A stretch of DNA of 64,000 nucleotides from Shimia thalassica (GCF_001458215.1 NZ_CYTW01000005.1:1-64000); one strand, 5' to 3'; positions 24,744 to 33,834 are shown, counted from the first letter of the stretch. Numbers and translations are program-made. The notes: generated by a model not told the origin, from the sequence alone.

Positions 24744-25607
24744 CTAGTTGCTGACAGCATAGGCGTCGGTAAATCCGGTGGCATGGATCTGTTTGACCAA
24801 CTGGCTACGTTCAGATTTGCTCGAAGCGGGGCCCACAATAACACGCCAAAAGGTTTTGCCCTTGCTTTCCATCTTCTTGATAAGCGGCACCATGCCAGAA
24901 TTGCGCATCTGGTTTGCTGCGTTTTTGGCATTTGCCTCGACACTGAAAATGCCGATCTGAATATAAGGCTTGTCGAGCGATGAAGAGGCAGGGACGGGCG
25001 CTGTCTCGGATTCCACCGCTTGGATTGGCGCTGCTGCGGCCTCTGCTTCTGCAATGGCAGCTGATGCAGCAGCCAGTGGTTCAAGAGGCTCTGCACTTAC
25101 ATTTTCGGCTTCGGGGATGGCGTCTTGGGCCTCCATCTCTTCGGCAACTTCTTCACGTCGCAGGGCCGTCACGTTCAACTCGACAGGTTGTCCCGCCAAC
25201 ATGCCCAATGCATCTGCTGCGTCGGCGGAAATTTGGATGCGGGGGCCCGGAATTTCGCGTTCGCGCCGGAACAAGGCACCAATGACAAATTTGCCGTTGG
25301 ACTGGTTACGAATGATGACGCGCTCGGGATCATCCACATCGGGATGCGCCGCCCAGACACCGCCAAGGCTGGGACGTCCATCCCAAAGTCCCGCTTCGGT
25401 GACCGAAAAAACCTCTGGCGCTTCGACGTCGCGCTCAACCAGCTTTGTGGTTTGGGTTTTCGCTGCGGGGGCCGTTTCGGTGTTTGGCTGGAAAAGGGAA
25501 AAACCTTCGCCGTCTTCACAGGCTGTCAAAAGCGCAAGCGCCGCGACAGCCAACCCCAAGCGATGCGCCGCCGTCAATCGCTGGATCGGAAAAGTAATGG
25601 ATGTCAT
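24744..25607 (-). CDS. SPOR-domain lipoprotein
   Basis: A 287-residue lipoprotein. The signal ends in the lipobox LLTAC near residue 29. A central region (GLWDGRPSLGGVWAAHPDV, GKFVIGALFRRER, LGMLAGQPVELNVTALRRE) resembles the double-psi barrel of RlpA-type proteins, and the last 75 residues form a SPOR domain (YIQIGIFSVEANAKNAANQMRNSG) that binds denuded peptidoglycan at division sites. An alanine-glutamate rich linker joins them. It heads an operon with a D,D-carboxypeptidase. Start at 25607 chosen because the lipobox then lies at the right distance. Confidence 0.85.
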   Translation of the reverse strand: MTSITFPIQRLTAAHRLGLAVAALALLTACEDGEGFSLFQPNTETAPAAKTQTTKLVERDVEAPEVFSVTEAGLWDGRPSLGGVWAAHPDVDDPERVIIRNQSNGKFVIGALFRREREIPGPRIQISADAADALGMLAGQPVELNVTALRREEVAEEMEAQDAIPEAENVSAEPLEPLAAASAAIAEAEAAAAPIQAVESETAPVPASSSLDKPYIQIGIFSVEANAKNAANQMRNSGMVPLIKKMESKGKTFWRVIVGPASSKSERSQLVKQIHATGFTDAYAVSN

Positions 25608-25801
25608 GCCTAGCCCTTGTGCCTGTCGAAGTCTCTGCCGTACCAAAGCCGTTCTCCGGCCATTATGAGCGCCGTCCAGCGCCGATTTGGGCCCAGTGTA
25701 GCCTCCAGCGTGCATCAAGAAAAGTGGCTGTTATGTAATCGGCAAAAAATCCCCTTTGGACTCTTTAAGAATCATTTCATGCGTTCTAATGAAGAGGCGT
25801 C

Positions 25802-25891
25802 GGAGGAGTGGCAGAGTGGTCGAATGCACCGGTCTTGAAAACCGACGAGGGTTAACGCCCTCCGTGGGTTCGAATCCCACCTCCTCCGCCA
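25802..25891 (+). tRNA. tRNA-Ser (anticodon TGA)
   Basis: A 90-base class II tRNA. The acceptor GGAGGAG pairs with CTCCTCC, discriminator G and encoded CCA follow. The anticodon loop CTTGAAA carries TGA. A long variable arm (GAGGGTTAACGCCCTC) and T-arm GGTTCGAATCC are present. It marks the boundary between core genes and the accessory block. Confidence 0.96.
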
Positions 25892-26247
25892 CCGACCCCG
25901 GTCTCAGTTTTCCCTGCAGAATTGGTTGCGAATAGTGGCGACATTTCCGTCGGTTACGCGGGTGTGTTTCGAACTGAGACTCACCGTGGTCTGAATATTC
26001 CCGCGACTATCTCAGGCGTCTCAGTTGGCTATTTTTGTCGGTGAGGTTTGGTGGGGATTTCCCTGTTACAGGTCGATTTACAGGGAATTTGGAGGATTTA
26101 GATGTATTTTTTGCGAAAGTGGGCCTGATTGCTGCATAAATAACAGAGGCTTACGTGCGATTTCCCTAAGCCCAATAACAGGGAATTTGAAATCAGGAAC
26201 AGGGAATATTTGGGAACGGAACAGGGATATTTTCCGGGTATCGGGGA
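25892..26247. other. Intergenic region with ACAGGGAA motifs
   Basis: No gene is seen. The second half is dominated by copies of ACAGGGAAT and its complement TTCCCTGT (next entry), lying between the tRNA and a recombinase fragment. Confidence 0.55.
26059..26230. repeat. Cluster of ACAGGGAATTT motifs
   Basis: TTCCCTGTT at 26059-26067, ACAGGGAATTT at 26080-26090 and 26178-26188, ACAGGGAATATT at 26199-26210 and ACAGGGATATTTT at 26221-26233. The last three are spaced 21-22 bases, about two helical turns. They lie directly beyond the 3' end of a serine recombinase remnant and near tRNA-Ser, which suggests recombinase or attachment-site binding repeats. Further ACAGGGAA-like copies occur near 27947 and 27990. 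Confidence 0.5.
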
Positions 26248-26890
26248 TCAGCTGATTTGGGTGAAGCCCAACAGGCGTTCCTGGGCTTGCCATTCCATCG
26301 GCAACTTGGTGCGTGCAATCGTTTCCAGCGTGAGAGCAACTGGCTGAGTGCCAGACACGATCGCCTGCTGAATTCCAGGCGACAAAAACGCCATCGGAAT
26401 GATGCGCGTGACGTAACTTTCAGAGACGGAAGTGTTGGTAGAGATTTGTTTGACCGAAACGCCGGTCTTCATCTGTTCCACCCAAGAATGTGCGTTCTTC
26501 AGCGCCCGCACCAGTGTTTGATCCGGGTGGGCTCTTTGTTCGCCGACAATTATTTTCATTTCTGTGCCACGTCGGCGGCATTTGAACGGTGTCTCCACCT
26601 GCAGAAGGTGTGGACAAAAATCACTTACGTCTGCATCAAGTTTTGTGGACAATTTCGCTTTTAGTGCAGCCGGCGACAATTCGATCTGAAGCCTGCCAGC
26701 TGGAATCGTGCCTGAAACGATAAGTGGTGCAACTTCGCTGGCCCCTGAGGCTTCGATGGTTTCTGCCAGGGAAAAGCATGCCTCACTTGCTGTTTTGGAA
26801 TTGGCAGCGTCTCGCGTGTTCAAAACCGAGTGGCGCTCTGCGGCTCTCCTCAGATGTTTTACGACCGACCTGACGACAGCATCTTCGAAG
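26248..26890 (-). pseudogene. C-terminal fragment of a large serine recombinase
   Basis: About 210 residues without the catalytic resolvase domain. The stretch RRRGTEMKIIVGEQ, HPDQTLVRALKNAHSWVEQM, VSVKQISTNTSVSESYVTRII and FLSPGIQQAIVSGTQPVALTLE is the usual C-terminal end of site-specific recombinases of Rhodobacteraceae, where a helix-turn-helix-like segment ends the protein. The 5' part is cut off at about 26890 by the left end of an IS6-type element, from which the apparent TTG start codon derives. It is probably a relic of an integrative element at the tRNA-Ser site. Confidence 0.7.
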
Positions 26891-26891
26891 G

Positions 26892-27710
26892 GCGGTGTCA
26901 AAGGAAACTCGGTTGTGAAGGTCAGGGCAGCGATTTAGCGTGGAAGCATGATAAAACGATCCCCCTTTCGGTACTTCAAAACCAGCCCCGAGATCATCCG
27001 CCTGGCAGTGATGCTCTACGTTCGTTTCCCGTTGTCACTTCGGAATGCCGAAGATCTGCTTCATGAACGAGGCATCGATGTGAGCCACGAAACCATCCGT
27101 TTCTGGTGGAACAGATTTGGTCCACTGTTTGCCGCCGATATCCGTCGGAACCGCGTCCAAAACCTCCGAACATTTTCTAACTGGCGGTGGCACTTGGACG
27201 AAGTTTTTGTGAAGATCAACGGAGAACGGCATTACCTTTGGCGAGCAGTAGATCACGAGGGCGAAGTGCTGGAAAGCTATGTAACGAAACGCCGGGATCG
27301 CACCGCGGCCCTTAAATTCTTGAAGAAAGTGATGAAACGCTACGGCACGCCGGAAACCGTTGTCACGGATAAATTGCGCTCATATGGCGCCGCGATGAAA
27401 GTTATCGGTATTGAAACCAGGCAGGAAACGGGGCGCTGGAAGAACAATCGCGCTGAGAATTCACATCTGCCTTTTCGACGAAGGGAACGCGCGATGCACC
27501 GCTTTCGCCGAATGCGAAGTTTGCAGAAATTCGTCTCCGTTCACGTTTCCGTTTTTAACCACTTCAATCAGGAACGTAGCCTCTCAAAACGAGATCATTT
27601 CAAAACCGCCCGTGCCGCCGCTCTCTCTGAGTGGCGTGGTCTTTGCGCGGCATAAAGGACAACTTCACTGGCCTTGTAGAGACTGGTTCGAATTGGTCTG
27701 ACAGCACCGG
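26892..27710 (+). mobile_element. IS6-family insertion sequence, intact copy
   Basis: An element of about 820 bases with one transposase gene. Ends are GGCGGTGTCAAAGGAAAC on the left and CGAATTGGTCTGACAGCACCG on the right, imperfect inverted repeats sharing GGTG(C)TGTCA. Flanks show no matching 8-base duplication (CTTCGAAG against GAAATCGT), and different broken genes lie on either side, so a deletion or cointegrate resolution followed insertion. Confidence 0.82.
26948..27655 (+). CDS. IS6-family transposase
   Basis: A 235-residue DDE transposase of the IS6/IS26 type. The N-terminal FKTSPEIIRLAVMLYVRFPLS and DLLHERGIDVSHETIRFWW are family marks; catalytic residues are D in WHLDEVFVKING, D in VVTDKLRSYG and E in NNRAENSHLPFRRRER. 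The gene appears complete. Three further copies in this window have stop codons or frameshifts, so this is the likely source of activity. Confidence 0.93.
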   Translation: MIKRSPFRYFKTSPEIIRLAVMLYVRFPLSLRNAEDLLHERGIDVSHETIRFWWNRFGPLFAADIRRNRVQNLRTFSNWRWHLDEVFVKINGERHYLWRAVDHEGEVLESYVTKRRDRTAALKFLKKVMKRYGTPETVVTDKLRSYGAAMKVIGIETRQETGRWKNNRAENSHLPFRRRERAMHRFRRMRSLQKFVSVHVSVFNHFNQERSLSKRDHFKTARAAALSEWRGLCAA

Positions 27711-27860
27711 GAAATCGTCTATTCACTCCGCGAAGCCCAAATCATCATCGAAAGCTGGAGGAAGCATTACAACACCAAACGACCCCACAGTGCTCTGGGC
27801 TACCGCCCACCTGCGCCAGAAACCATCGTTCCGATGGACCAAAGGCCAATCATGCACTAA
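27711..27860 (+). pseudogene. IS3-family transposase, C-terminal remnant
   Basis: The last 49 codons of an IS3-type OrfB: REAQIIIESWRKHYNTKRPH and SALGYRPPAPETIVPM are the classic C-terminal motifs, ending in TAA. The 5' part was lost where the IS6 element abuts. The DNA after the stop (TGGACCACTCAAGTGGGGCT) looks like the right end of that IS. Confidence 0.82.
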
Positions 27861-28076
27861 CTTTCAAATTGGACCACTCAAGTGGGGCTGCTCACGTTCG
27901 AATGTCGCGTTCTTCGTTCGTCATGAATACTTCCTCCATCCCAAATCAGGGAATTTACAGGAAGTGTCCCGAGAGTCTGTACTTATCTACAGGGAAAATA
28001 TTGCGACAGATCCCGCCAGCGCAAGTCCAACACAGTTTAATCGGTTCAAATCTTTGCAACAGAACCGTTTCAGAAC
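27861..28076. other. Intergenic region with IS end and ACAGGGAA-like motifs
   Basis: About 215 bases with the probable right end of the IS3 remnant and TCAGGGAATTTACAGG near 27947 and CTACAGGGAAAAT near 27990, resembling the motif cluster beside tRNA-Ser. No gene is seen. Confidence 0.45.
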
Positions 28077-31000
28077 TCACTCACCCGAAATATGCGCGAT
28101 TTCTAAGACGATCTCGTCGATATCGCCAAGCAAGGTGAAGCCATCAGAAACATGCTCCAGCGTATACCCAAAGAACGCTTCGCGCACATTCTTTGATGCA
28201 TCATCATAAGATTTTCTCTGGCTTGTGCTGCGCGTCTGTTCTTCACGGGCCTTGTCAAGAACTGCCATCCAGGTGCTCTCGTCCGGCATGGCTTTGAACA
28301 TGTTTTTCGCATCTTTAAGCATTCTCAGGCACCTTAGTTTGGCGATCCTCTTATCCCTGATGTATCCACGCGCTTCTGCTCTTTGGTATGCAGGACGATA
28401 ATAGGCGACATAGGCCCGCATAAATTTGGCCCGCGCGCTGAGCAGGTCTTTTTGATTTGCGTCGTTTGGATCCTCCAGCACAAGTGCTTCAAGACACTTG
28501 ATTTCTTTTCGTGAAATCTCTTCCAGAATTCGGCCACTTTCGATTGCAGCCGAAAAGAAAACCCTTTCTGAACCGCCATACTGCTGCAAAATGCGCTGGA
28601 CGTGAAACAGAATGGTTTCGGCTTCATCCAAACTGCCACTGCGTCTCTGAATACGCCCCAACAAGATTAGGTATCGCATGCCATCGTGCGGATAGTCTTG
28701 TGTCATGGCATTGATGGCCTGGCTGTTAGTCAAGGTCCGTGCCCAATCACGCAACCTTGTTGACTCTTCGGGACTCTCTTTGACTATCTGTGCGCTAAGA
28801 CGGTCAATGGCCGAAATATATCTCAGTTCGAGGTCTACGCTGACGGGATCGAATTTCTGAAACAATTTTTTCCGGGAACCGAGATCCGGCAAAACCGCCA
28901 GAACCGCGTCACGGGCTCCCTTGAAGTCTTTTCTATCATACTTGATATAGGCTTGCTGCGACTTGATCCGCTTTACCAGATTATAGGCCCTGCGGGTCTT
29001 ATCGGACTTCGAACCCTTTTTGTTTTTGCCTGCGAGATATCGGCCCGTCTGTTCGAACAGATCCTGTAACGAGTTTTCCAGCTCATCCAGGATGTGCTCC
29101 GCTTCTTTGTCCTTGCCGCGTTCCTTCAGTATGACTGCCCGGTCCAGTTGGCCGTACTCATACGTGTATTTCGCACCATCGGCGGGACTAAAGTTTTTGA
29201 GCTTTTCAAAGCACTCTTCGGCCTTGTCTAAATCACCGATATCCAGCATCGCCAGACCGCATTGCTTAAGATAGGTCTGTTTTTGGCTGGGATGAAGATA
29301 CTCGTGTGGTTCGCCCAAAATGCCCTCCTGGCCCAAGATTTGCAGAAGCTCGACATCCAGTTGAACTCCACCAAAGGCCCTGCTCAGCTGGCGGCGGTGA
29401 TTGTTGATAGACTCCTGATAAAGCCGGGCAAAACAATAGTTCACAACATGACGATTTCGTTCCAGAATGCCGGCAGCATCGCTGGTTGGCGTAGCCGGAA
29501 ACTTGCCCCGCATGACATTTTTGCTTTGCCAATCCCGCGTGCCATCCACGGACGCGAGAGGTTGCAGTGATCGCATCAAATGACGAAGCGTCTCTGCGAC
29601 AAAGAACAGCCGGCTGTCCCCCCGAAAGGGCGAGTAAGGAAATTCCAGCTTCAGCATGATTGAGTCATTGCGCGAGTGTGCCAGGCGGCTGGCGACCCGG
29701 TGATGGGCAACCGCCCTGTCATGCGGCCTTTCCAAGCGCCATCGATCCTGAATATATGCCTTCAGGCTCAGAGGTATGGAATAGCGATGTCCTTTGTTCT
29801 CATTCGGAAGCTCCAAGTCTCTAACGCGCATAACCTGATCATGTTCGACCAGAATCGTGTTTTTGACGAGAGCGGGAGTGGGAACGGGATATTCGAGATC
29901 CTTGTCTTCGCATCGACTGAACAAATCCACGTAAACCCCGACCGACGGAACGTTCTGGTAAGCATGATACCCCAACCAATACTTTGCAGTGCTGGCAAAC
30001 TCCAAAAACCGACTGGGCGGGAATTTTTTGAGGTTTTCGGGCGTTCGCCCAAAAGGCTGCATGCGCTTGTTGCGCCGAGAATCGATGAAAGTCAGGTAAT
30101 CGCGCATTTCTTGCCGATGCAACCGCACGTCATCGGGCTCGCTGTCCAACTCGCCAACCAGACGATCGTAACCCTGAGTCGGATCAAAGAATGAAAACTC
30201 CGCCAGATTGGTCGCGAACAGGGCGCGATGTCGTATGTCAATCGGCCAGACCGGTCTCTTGTTGTAGTCGCTGTAATAGCTCAGCGCCCTTTTCGGGCGC
30301 ATACCCGCTTCTTCAAGGGTCGCATTGCCACGGATAACGTTAAACCTCTTCCATTGATCATGAAAGTATTCGACCCGCTTTTGTTTCTTGATTCTGCATT
30401 TAGAGAACCAGCGAGATGTGTGCGTCTCGCCACCAATTTTTGGCAACACTCTGTTGGTGGTACCCTTACCGAGAGCGCCTTTTGGATTGAACTCTACCGT
30501 GTTGCCAACGCAAAGCAGGACGGCGTTACCTTTCTGCCCCGAGTTCAAGCCTTTGGCTAACTCCACGAGGTTGGGCCGTTGGTTCTTCACCCCGGCGAGG
30601 TTCAGGTGATAACAATCCCAGGCTACCAGAAGAATGCGATTTTCGGTCAGAAACTGGGCGAACTCTGCGGTCGATGTACCGGTTTGTCCCAACTCCCGCC
30701 GTGCCGCCAAAAGGGCTTCGTCAAACTTCGGTCTAACTACCCGCAAAGGGGTGGCGGCCTGTTCTGTAGACGACATCGATCCCGGTCGCAGAAAGACGAT
30801 TTTGTCGTAATTCCTGCGGATCAAAGCGTTGTGCTGAAGCAGCCATGTAAAAAAGTTTGCCCCGCACAAAGGTTCGGTCGGCATTTGCCAAACCTGCGAT
30901 GACCCGCGGGCCTCCGATTGCCCGCGGGTCAGACACTCGGCTAGTACCTCCAGCATCTCTCGTTCTTTACTGCCAAGCGCAAACTCATCCAGTTTTGCCG

Positions 31001-31403
31001 ATGTGCCTTTTTCCGAGATATCCACGATCTCTAATAAGTCAATGCCGTTGCCCGCCACCAGCACGTCGTAGAGTGCTTCTGCCGTTGTTGCTTTGGCAAT
31101 TCCCGGGATCCCGAGCTTGTCTTCCAGCCACTTCTCCAGCGCCGGGCCAGCATATTCAAACGCTTTGACATATGTCTCAACGACCCCTCCGGACGCGGAG
31201 TAGTCTTTGAAAAGCTTATTGAGAGTAGTCGAGTGGACTTCCTGAGCTTTCTCGCCGGAAACCTGTGCTTGCCCCTTCCGAATGCTATTTACCTTGTCAC
31301 ATAACGCGGATAGCGTAACGGTCGCTTCTTCGCCTTTGGCGGTCATGCCATTTCGGAAACGATTCACTTTGTATACGAATTTTAACTTGTCAAATATATT
31401 CAT
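28077..31403 (-). CDS. Large STAND/TPR-like protein of unknown function
   Basis: An 1108-residue protein that I do not recognise as a named family. An N-terminal helical part (1-165) is followed by a region (about 170-400) laid out like a STAND NTPase: NFFTWLLQHNALIRRNYDKIVFLRP, then a hydrophobic strand ending in acid, LLVAWDCYH at 258-266, then VLLCVGNTVEFNPKG. No Walker A lysine loop is visible, so nucleotide binding is doubtful. From about 700 to 1060 there are TPR-like helix pairs (CGLAMLDIGDLDKAEECFEKL). Such effector-NTPase-TPR layouts are common in prokaryotic immunity. It lies alone, on the minus strand, between IS remnants and a biosynthetic cluster. The ATG at 31403 is preferred; the upstream extension looks non-coding. 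Confidence 0.6.
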   Translation of the reverse strand: MNIFDKLKFVYKVNRFRNGMTAKGEEATVTLSALCDKVNSIRKGQAQVSGEKAQEVHSTTLNKLFKDYSASGGVVETYVKAFEYAGPALEKWLEDKLGIPGIAKATTAEALYDVLVAGNGIDLLEIVDISEKGTSAKLDEFALGSKEREMLEVLAECLTRGQSEARGSSQVWQMPTEPLCGANFFTWLLQHNALIRRNYDKIVFLRPGSMSSTEQAATPLRVVRPKFDEALLAARRELGQTGTSTAEFAQFLTENRILLVAWDCYHLNLAGVKNQRPNLVELAKGLNSGQKGNAVLLCVGNTVEFNPKGALGKGTTNRVLPKIGGETHTSRWFSKCRIKKQKRVEYFHDQWKRFNVIRGNATLEEAGMRPKRALSYYSDYNKRPVWPIDIRHRALFATNLAEFSFFDPTQGYDRLVGELDSEPDDVRLHRQEMRDYLTFIDSRRNKRMQPFGRTPENLKKFPPSRFLEFASTAKYWLGYHAYQNVPSVGVYVDLFSRCEDKDLEYPVPTPALVKNTILVEHDQVMRVRDLELPNENKGHRYSIPLSLKAYIQDRWRLERPHDRAVAHHRVASRLAHSRNDSIMLKLEFPYSPFRGDSRLFFVAETLRHLMRSLQPLASVDGTRDWQSKNVMRGKFPATPTSDAAGILERNRHVVNYCFARLYQESINNHRRQLSRAFGGVQLDVELLQILGQEGILGEPHEYLHPSQKQTYLKQCGLAMLDIGDLDKAEECFEKLKNFSPADGAKYTYEYGQLDRAVILKERGKDKEAEHILDELENSLQDLFEQTGRYLAGKNKKGSKSDKTRRAYNLVKRIKSQQAYIKYDRKDFKGARDAVLAVLPDLGSRKKLFQKFDPVSVDLELRYISAIDRLSAQIVKESPEESTRLRDWARTLTNSQAINAMTQDYPHDGMRYLILLGRIQRRSGSLDEAETILFHVQRILQQYGGSERVFFSAAIESGRILEEISRKEIKCLEALVLEDPNDANQKDLLSARAKFMRAYVAYYRPAYQRAEARGYIRDKRIAKLRCLRMLKDAKNMFKAMPDESTWMAVLDKAREEQTRSTSQRKSYDDASKNVREAFFGYTLEHVSDGFTLLGDIDEIVLEIAHISGE

Positions 31404-31698
31404 TACCCGTATTCCCCGCCAACCAGCGTGAATCACACACATACGCGCTTGCCCATGAAAGCCAAAACGGTTTTTTTGACCTTGCCTGAAAACGACAAGA
31501 TGGCTTCTGGGTTTCCCCCTAAAAAGCAAACCTCGCTTCCTGATTTCTGCTCAGGATAGCCGGTCGACTTCTGGCAAAACTGCTGTAAACAGACAATGAC
31601 TTCTGGCTGGTTGCTTATTTTTGCGACCTCATTAACTTTTGTTTTATTTGCCAAGTTCCTCTCCGATGTTGGGCTCGAAACCAACGAGGAGAACCACC
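31404..31698. other. Divergent promoter region
   Basis: About 295 bases between the STAND/TPR-like gene and the kinase that opens the biosynthetic cluster. It must hold both promoters; no operator or RNA element is evident. Confidence 0.4.
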
Positions 31699-32754
31699 AT
31701 GGCGCAGATCACGACAACCGACTCCACCAAGACACGCACCCCTCTTCTGAATGAAAAGGATCTGTTGCGTGCTTCCATTCCGCTGGGTTTCCCCAACGTG
31801 GGCTTTGGCTCTGCTCATCCTCATTGTGGTGAACTCCTCCAAGGTGTGACTGAATGCCCGACAAGCCTCGGGCCGCGCTTGGTACGCTGCTTGACCTCAT
31901 TACCGGTGCCAACCCGCCTTGGTTCGCGGGCGGCGTTTTGCCTCGATCCGAAGCGCCGGGGGGATTTCGCTCCTATTCCGGGGCGCACCGGGATTGAGGT
32001 TCATCCCAAGCATTTTTCAAAATGCGAGGTCGCCGCGCGCCTTGTTCTGAACGAGCACGGGCTGCACGAAATGGGCGGCGTCCTGCATGTAGATACCGTG
32101 GTCCGCGAGGGGTCGGGACAGGGCTCATCGACGTCCGGTATCGTCGCCACCGAAGAAGCGATCCGCAATGCTGTGAGCAGCCTGTTTGATTGCCGCCTGC
32201 CGCCACATCCTGAGACCCGTGCCCGTATTGCCGTCAAGGCCGAGCAAGCCAGCGACGCGATCATGTTTGATGCCAATGCTCCTGCCGTTCTGTTTTCCCA
32301 TCGAGAAGGGCGGGTTCTCAAGGTTTTCGCCGGCCCCTTGCCCCGCATGACGGTGCTGGCATTCGACACTGACCAGCAAGGCCTGAACACCGACAAGCTT
32401 CCTCGTGCCCGCTACAACGCCGATCAGATCGGACAGTTTGCAGCTGCAATCGGCCTCTTAGAGCGCGCCTGCATACGCAACAGCGTCGCCGATATCGGCC
32501 TTGTTGCCACGGTCTCGGCCAAGATCAGCGAAACCGCTGTGGAAAATCCTCTGCCCAAGCCCCGGTTCAGCGAGATTCTCGATATTTGCCATGACCATGG
32601 CGGCGCCGGCGTTGCCGTCGCGCACAGCGGAACCGTCGTCGGTATGATCTTCGACCCGGCGCTGGACGATCTCGAGATCCGGCTGATTGCCAGCCAGCAC
32701 GATTTGCGCGCCATCGGTTTCGTGGATCACGACATTTTCACCACCCCTTACTAG
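31699..32754 (+). CDS. GHMP-type small-molecule kinase, PduX-like
   Basis: A 351-residue GHMP kinase. The opening FGSAHPHCGELLQGV (residues 36-50) is the pattern of PduX/L-threonine kinases, which read GxxGELLQG, and the ATP-binding GHMP motif is GSGQGSSTSGIVATEEA at 138-154. PduX phosphorylates the hydroxyl of L-threonine in cobalamin synthesis; a hydroxy amino acid such as serine or threonine is the likely substrate here. No cobalamin gene is nearby; instead a PLP enzyme of a family that often uses O-phosphoserine starts 27 bases downstream. The start at 31699 follows GAGGAG. It opens a seven-gene co-directional cluster. Confidence 0.75.
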   Translation: MAQITTTDSTKTRTPLLNEKDLLRASIPLGFPNVGFGSAHPHCGELLQGVTECPTSLGPRLVRCLTSLPVPTRLGSRAAFCLDPKRRGDFAPIPGRTGIEVHPKHFSKCEVAARLVLNEHGLHEMGGVLHVDTVVREGSGQGSSTSGIVATEEAIRNAVSSLFDCRLPPHPETRARIAVKAEQASDAIMFDANAPAVLFSHREGRVLKVFAGPLPRMTVLAFDTDQQGLNTDKLPRARYNADQIGQFAAAIGLLERACIRNSVADIGLVATVSAKISETAVENPLPKPRFSEILDICHDHGGAGVAVAHSGTVVGMIFDPALDDLEIRLIASQHDLRAIGFVDHDIFTTPY

Positions 32755-32781
32755 CCCTCAGAAACGCAAAGGAATCCAATC

Positions 32782-33834
32782 ATGCGACACGTTCGTACCG
32801 AAATCACCCAGGATCACGCCAATATGCGCATCCTTCCGTTGTTTGGCGACACGTTTGGGGCGCTGGCGTTTGGCGTCATGAAGGTTTTGCCGGCCGCGGC
32901 CATTCTGGGCAAGGGTTTGCAAAGCGGCGAGATTTCTGCCGATACCACCATTGTCGAAACCACCAGTGGCACGATGGGCTATGGGCTGGCCGTGGTCTGC
33001 AACCAGCTTGGTTTGCCGCTGACGTTGGTGGGTGACAGCGGGTTCTCGGCCGAATTCAAGGCCATGCTGGAAAACCTCGGCGCCAAAATCATCATTGTCG
33101 ACGCTCCGGCCAATGACGGCAACATCCAAGCTGTGCGTATGGCCGAGGTGAAACGCATCCTGGCGGCAGGGAACGCTTTTTGGCCGCATCAGTATAATAA
33201 CCCGGTAAACCGGCAAGCCTATGCCCCGGCGGCACAGCTGGTCTGCCGTGATTTCGGGCGTGTTGATATCCTTGTTGCGCCCACCGGATCCGGTGGGGTT
33301 TCCGGTGGGTTGTCGGCCCCGCTACGGGCATTGAACCCGGCCATGAAACTGGTTGGCGTGGACACTTTCAACTCGGTCTTGTTCGGGCAGAAATTAGGGG
33401 CACGCGCGTTGCGCGGGCTGGGAAATTCGATGATGCCGCGTAACCTGCTGCACGAGCAGTTTGATCACGTGCACTGGCTGTCGGCCAACGAAGCCTTCCA
33501 AGCCACGCGTAATCTGCATCGCACCACAACCCTGAAACGTGGGCCAACCAGTGGCGCCGCTTACCGGGTTGCCAACTTTTACGCAGAAAAATTTCCCGAA
33601 AAGAAAGTGTTGGCCGTCTTCCCGGACGAGGGTCATCGGTATGAAAGCAATGTATACAACGATGCCTGGTTGCAAGCCAACGGCTTTGACGCAGACGACA
33701 TCGCAGAGGGCCCACATAAAGTGACCCACCCGGTGCTCGCCAAGGGCAGCTGGAGCTGGATCGACTGGCATCGCCGTTCACTGAACCGAGTCCTCAACCC
33801 TTCCGTGATTACCGAAGCGGGGATTATGCCATGA
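32782..33834 (+). CDS. PLP-dependent cysteine-synthase-family enzyme, SbnA-like
   Basis: A 350-residue fold-type II PLP enzyme. Visible marks are the Schiff-base lysine in FGVMKVLPAAA (K34), the substrate loop ETTSGTMGYGLAVVC, the PLP-phosphate loop APTGSGGVSGG, and DEGHRYESNVYNDAWL near the end, which resembles SbnA (DRGDRYLDLVYSDTWL). SbnA joins O-phosphoserine and glutamate on the way to 2,3-diaminopropionate. The usual NPxGSxKDR around the lysine is strongly changed and the N-terminus is short, so a different nucleophile or substrate is likely. It follows a kinase that could make the phosphorylated substrate and overlaps the ATP-grasp gene by four bases. Confidence 0.78.
   Translation: MRHVRTEITQDHANMRILPLFGDTFGALAFGVMKVLPAAAILGKGLQSGEISADTTIVETTSGTMGYGLAVVCNQLGLPLTLVGDSGFSAEFKAMLENLGAKIIIVDAPANDGNIQAVRMAEVKRILAAGNAFWPHQYNNPVNRQAYAPAAQLVCRDFGRVDILVAPTGSGGVSGGLSAPLRALNPAMKLVGVDTFNSVLFGQKLGARALRGLGNSMMPRNLLHEQFDHVHWLSANEAFQATRNLHRTTTLKRGPTSGAAYRVANFYAEKFPEKKVLAVFPDEGHRYESNVYNDAWLQANGFDADDIAEGPHKVTHPVLAKGSWSWIDWHRRSLNRVLNPSVITEAGIMP

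Noticed and set aside
25864-25891. Attachment-site duplication of the tRNA-Ser 3' end downstream
   Set aside because: I looked for a second copy of the T-arm and acceptor end up to about 46.6 kb and saw none, so element limits cannot be set this way.
31699-32754. Cobalamin pathway assignment for the PduX-like kinase
   Set aside because: No other cobalamin gene is near; neighbours point to another amino acid derivative pathway.
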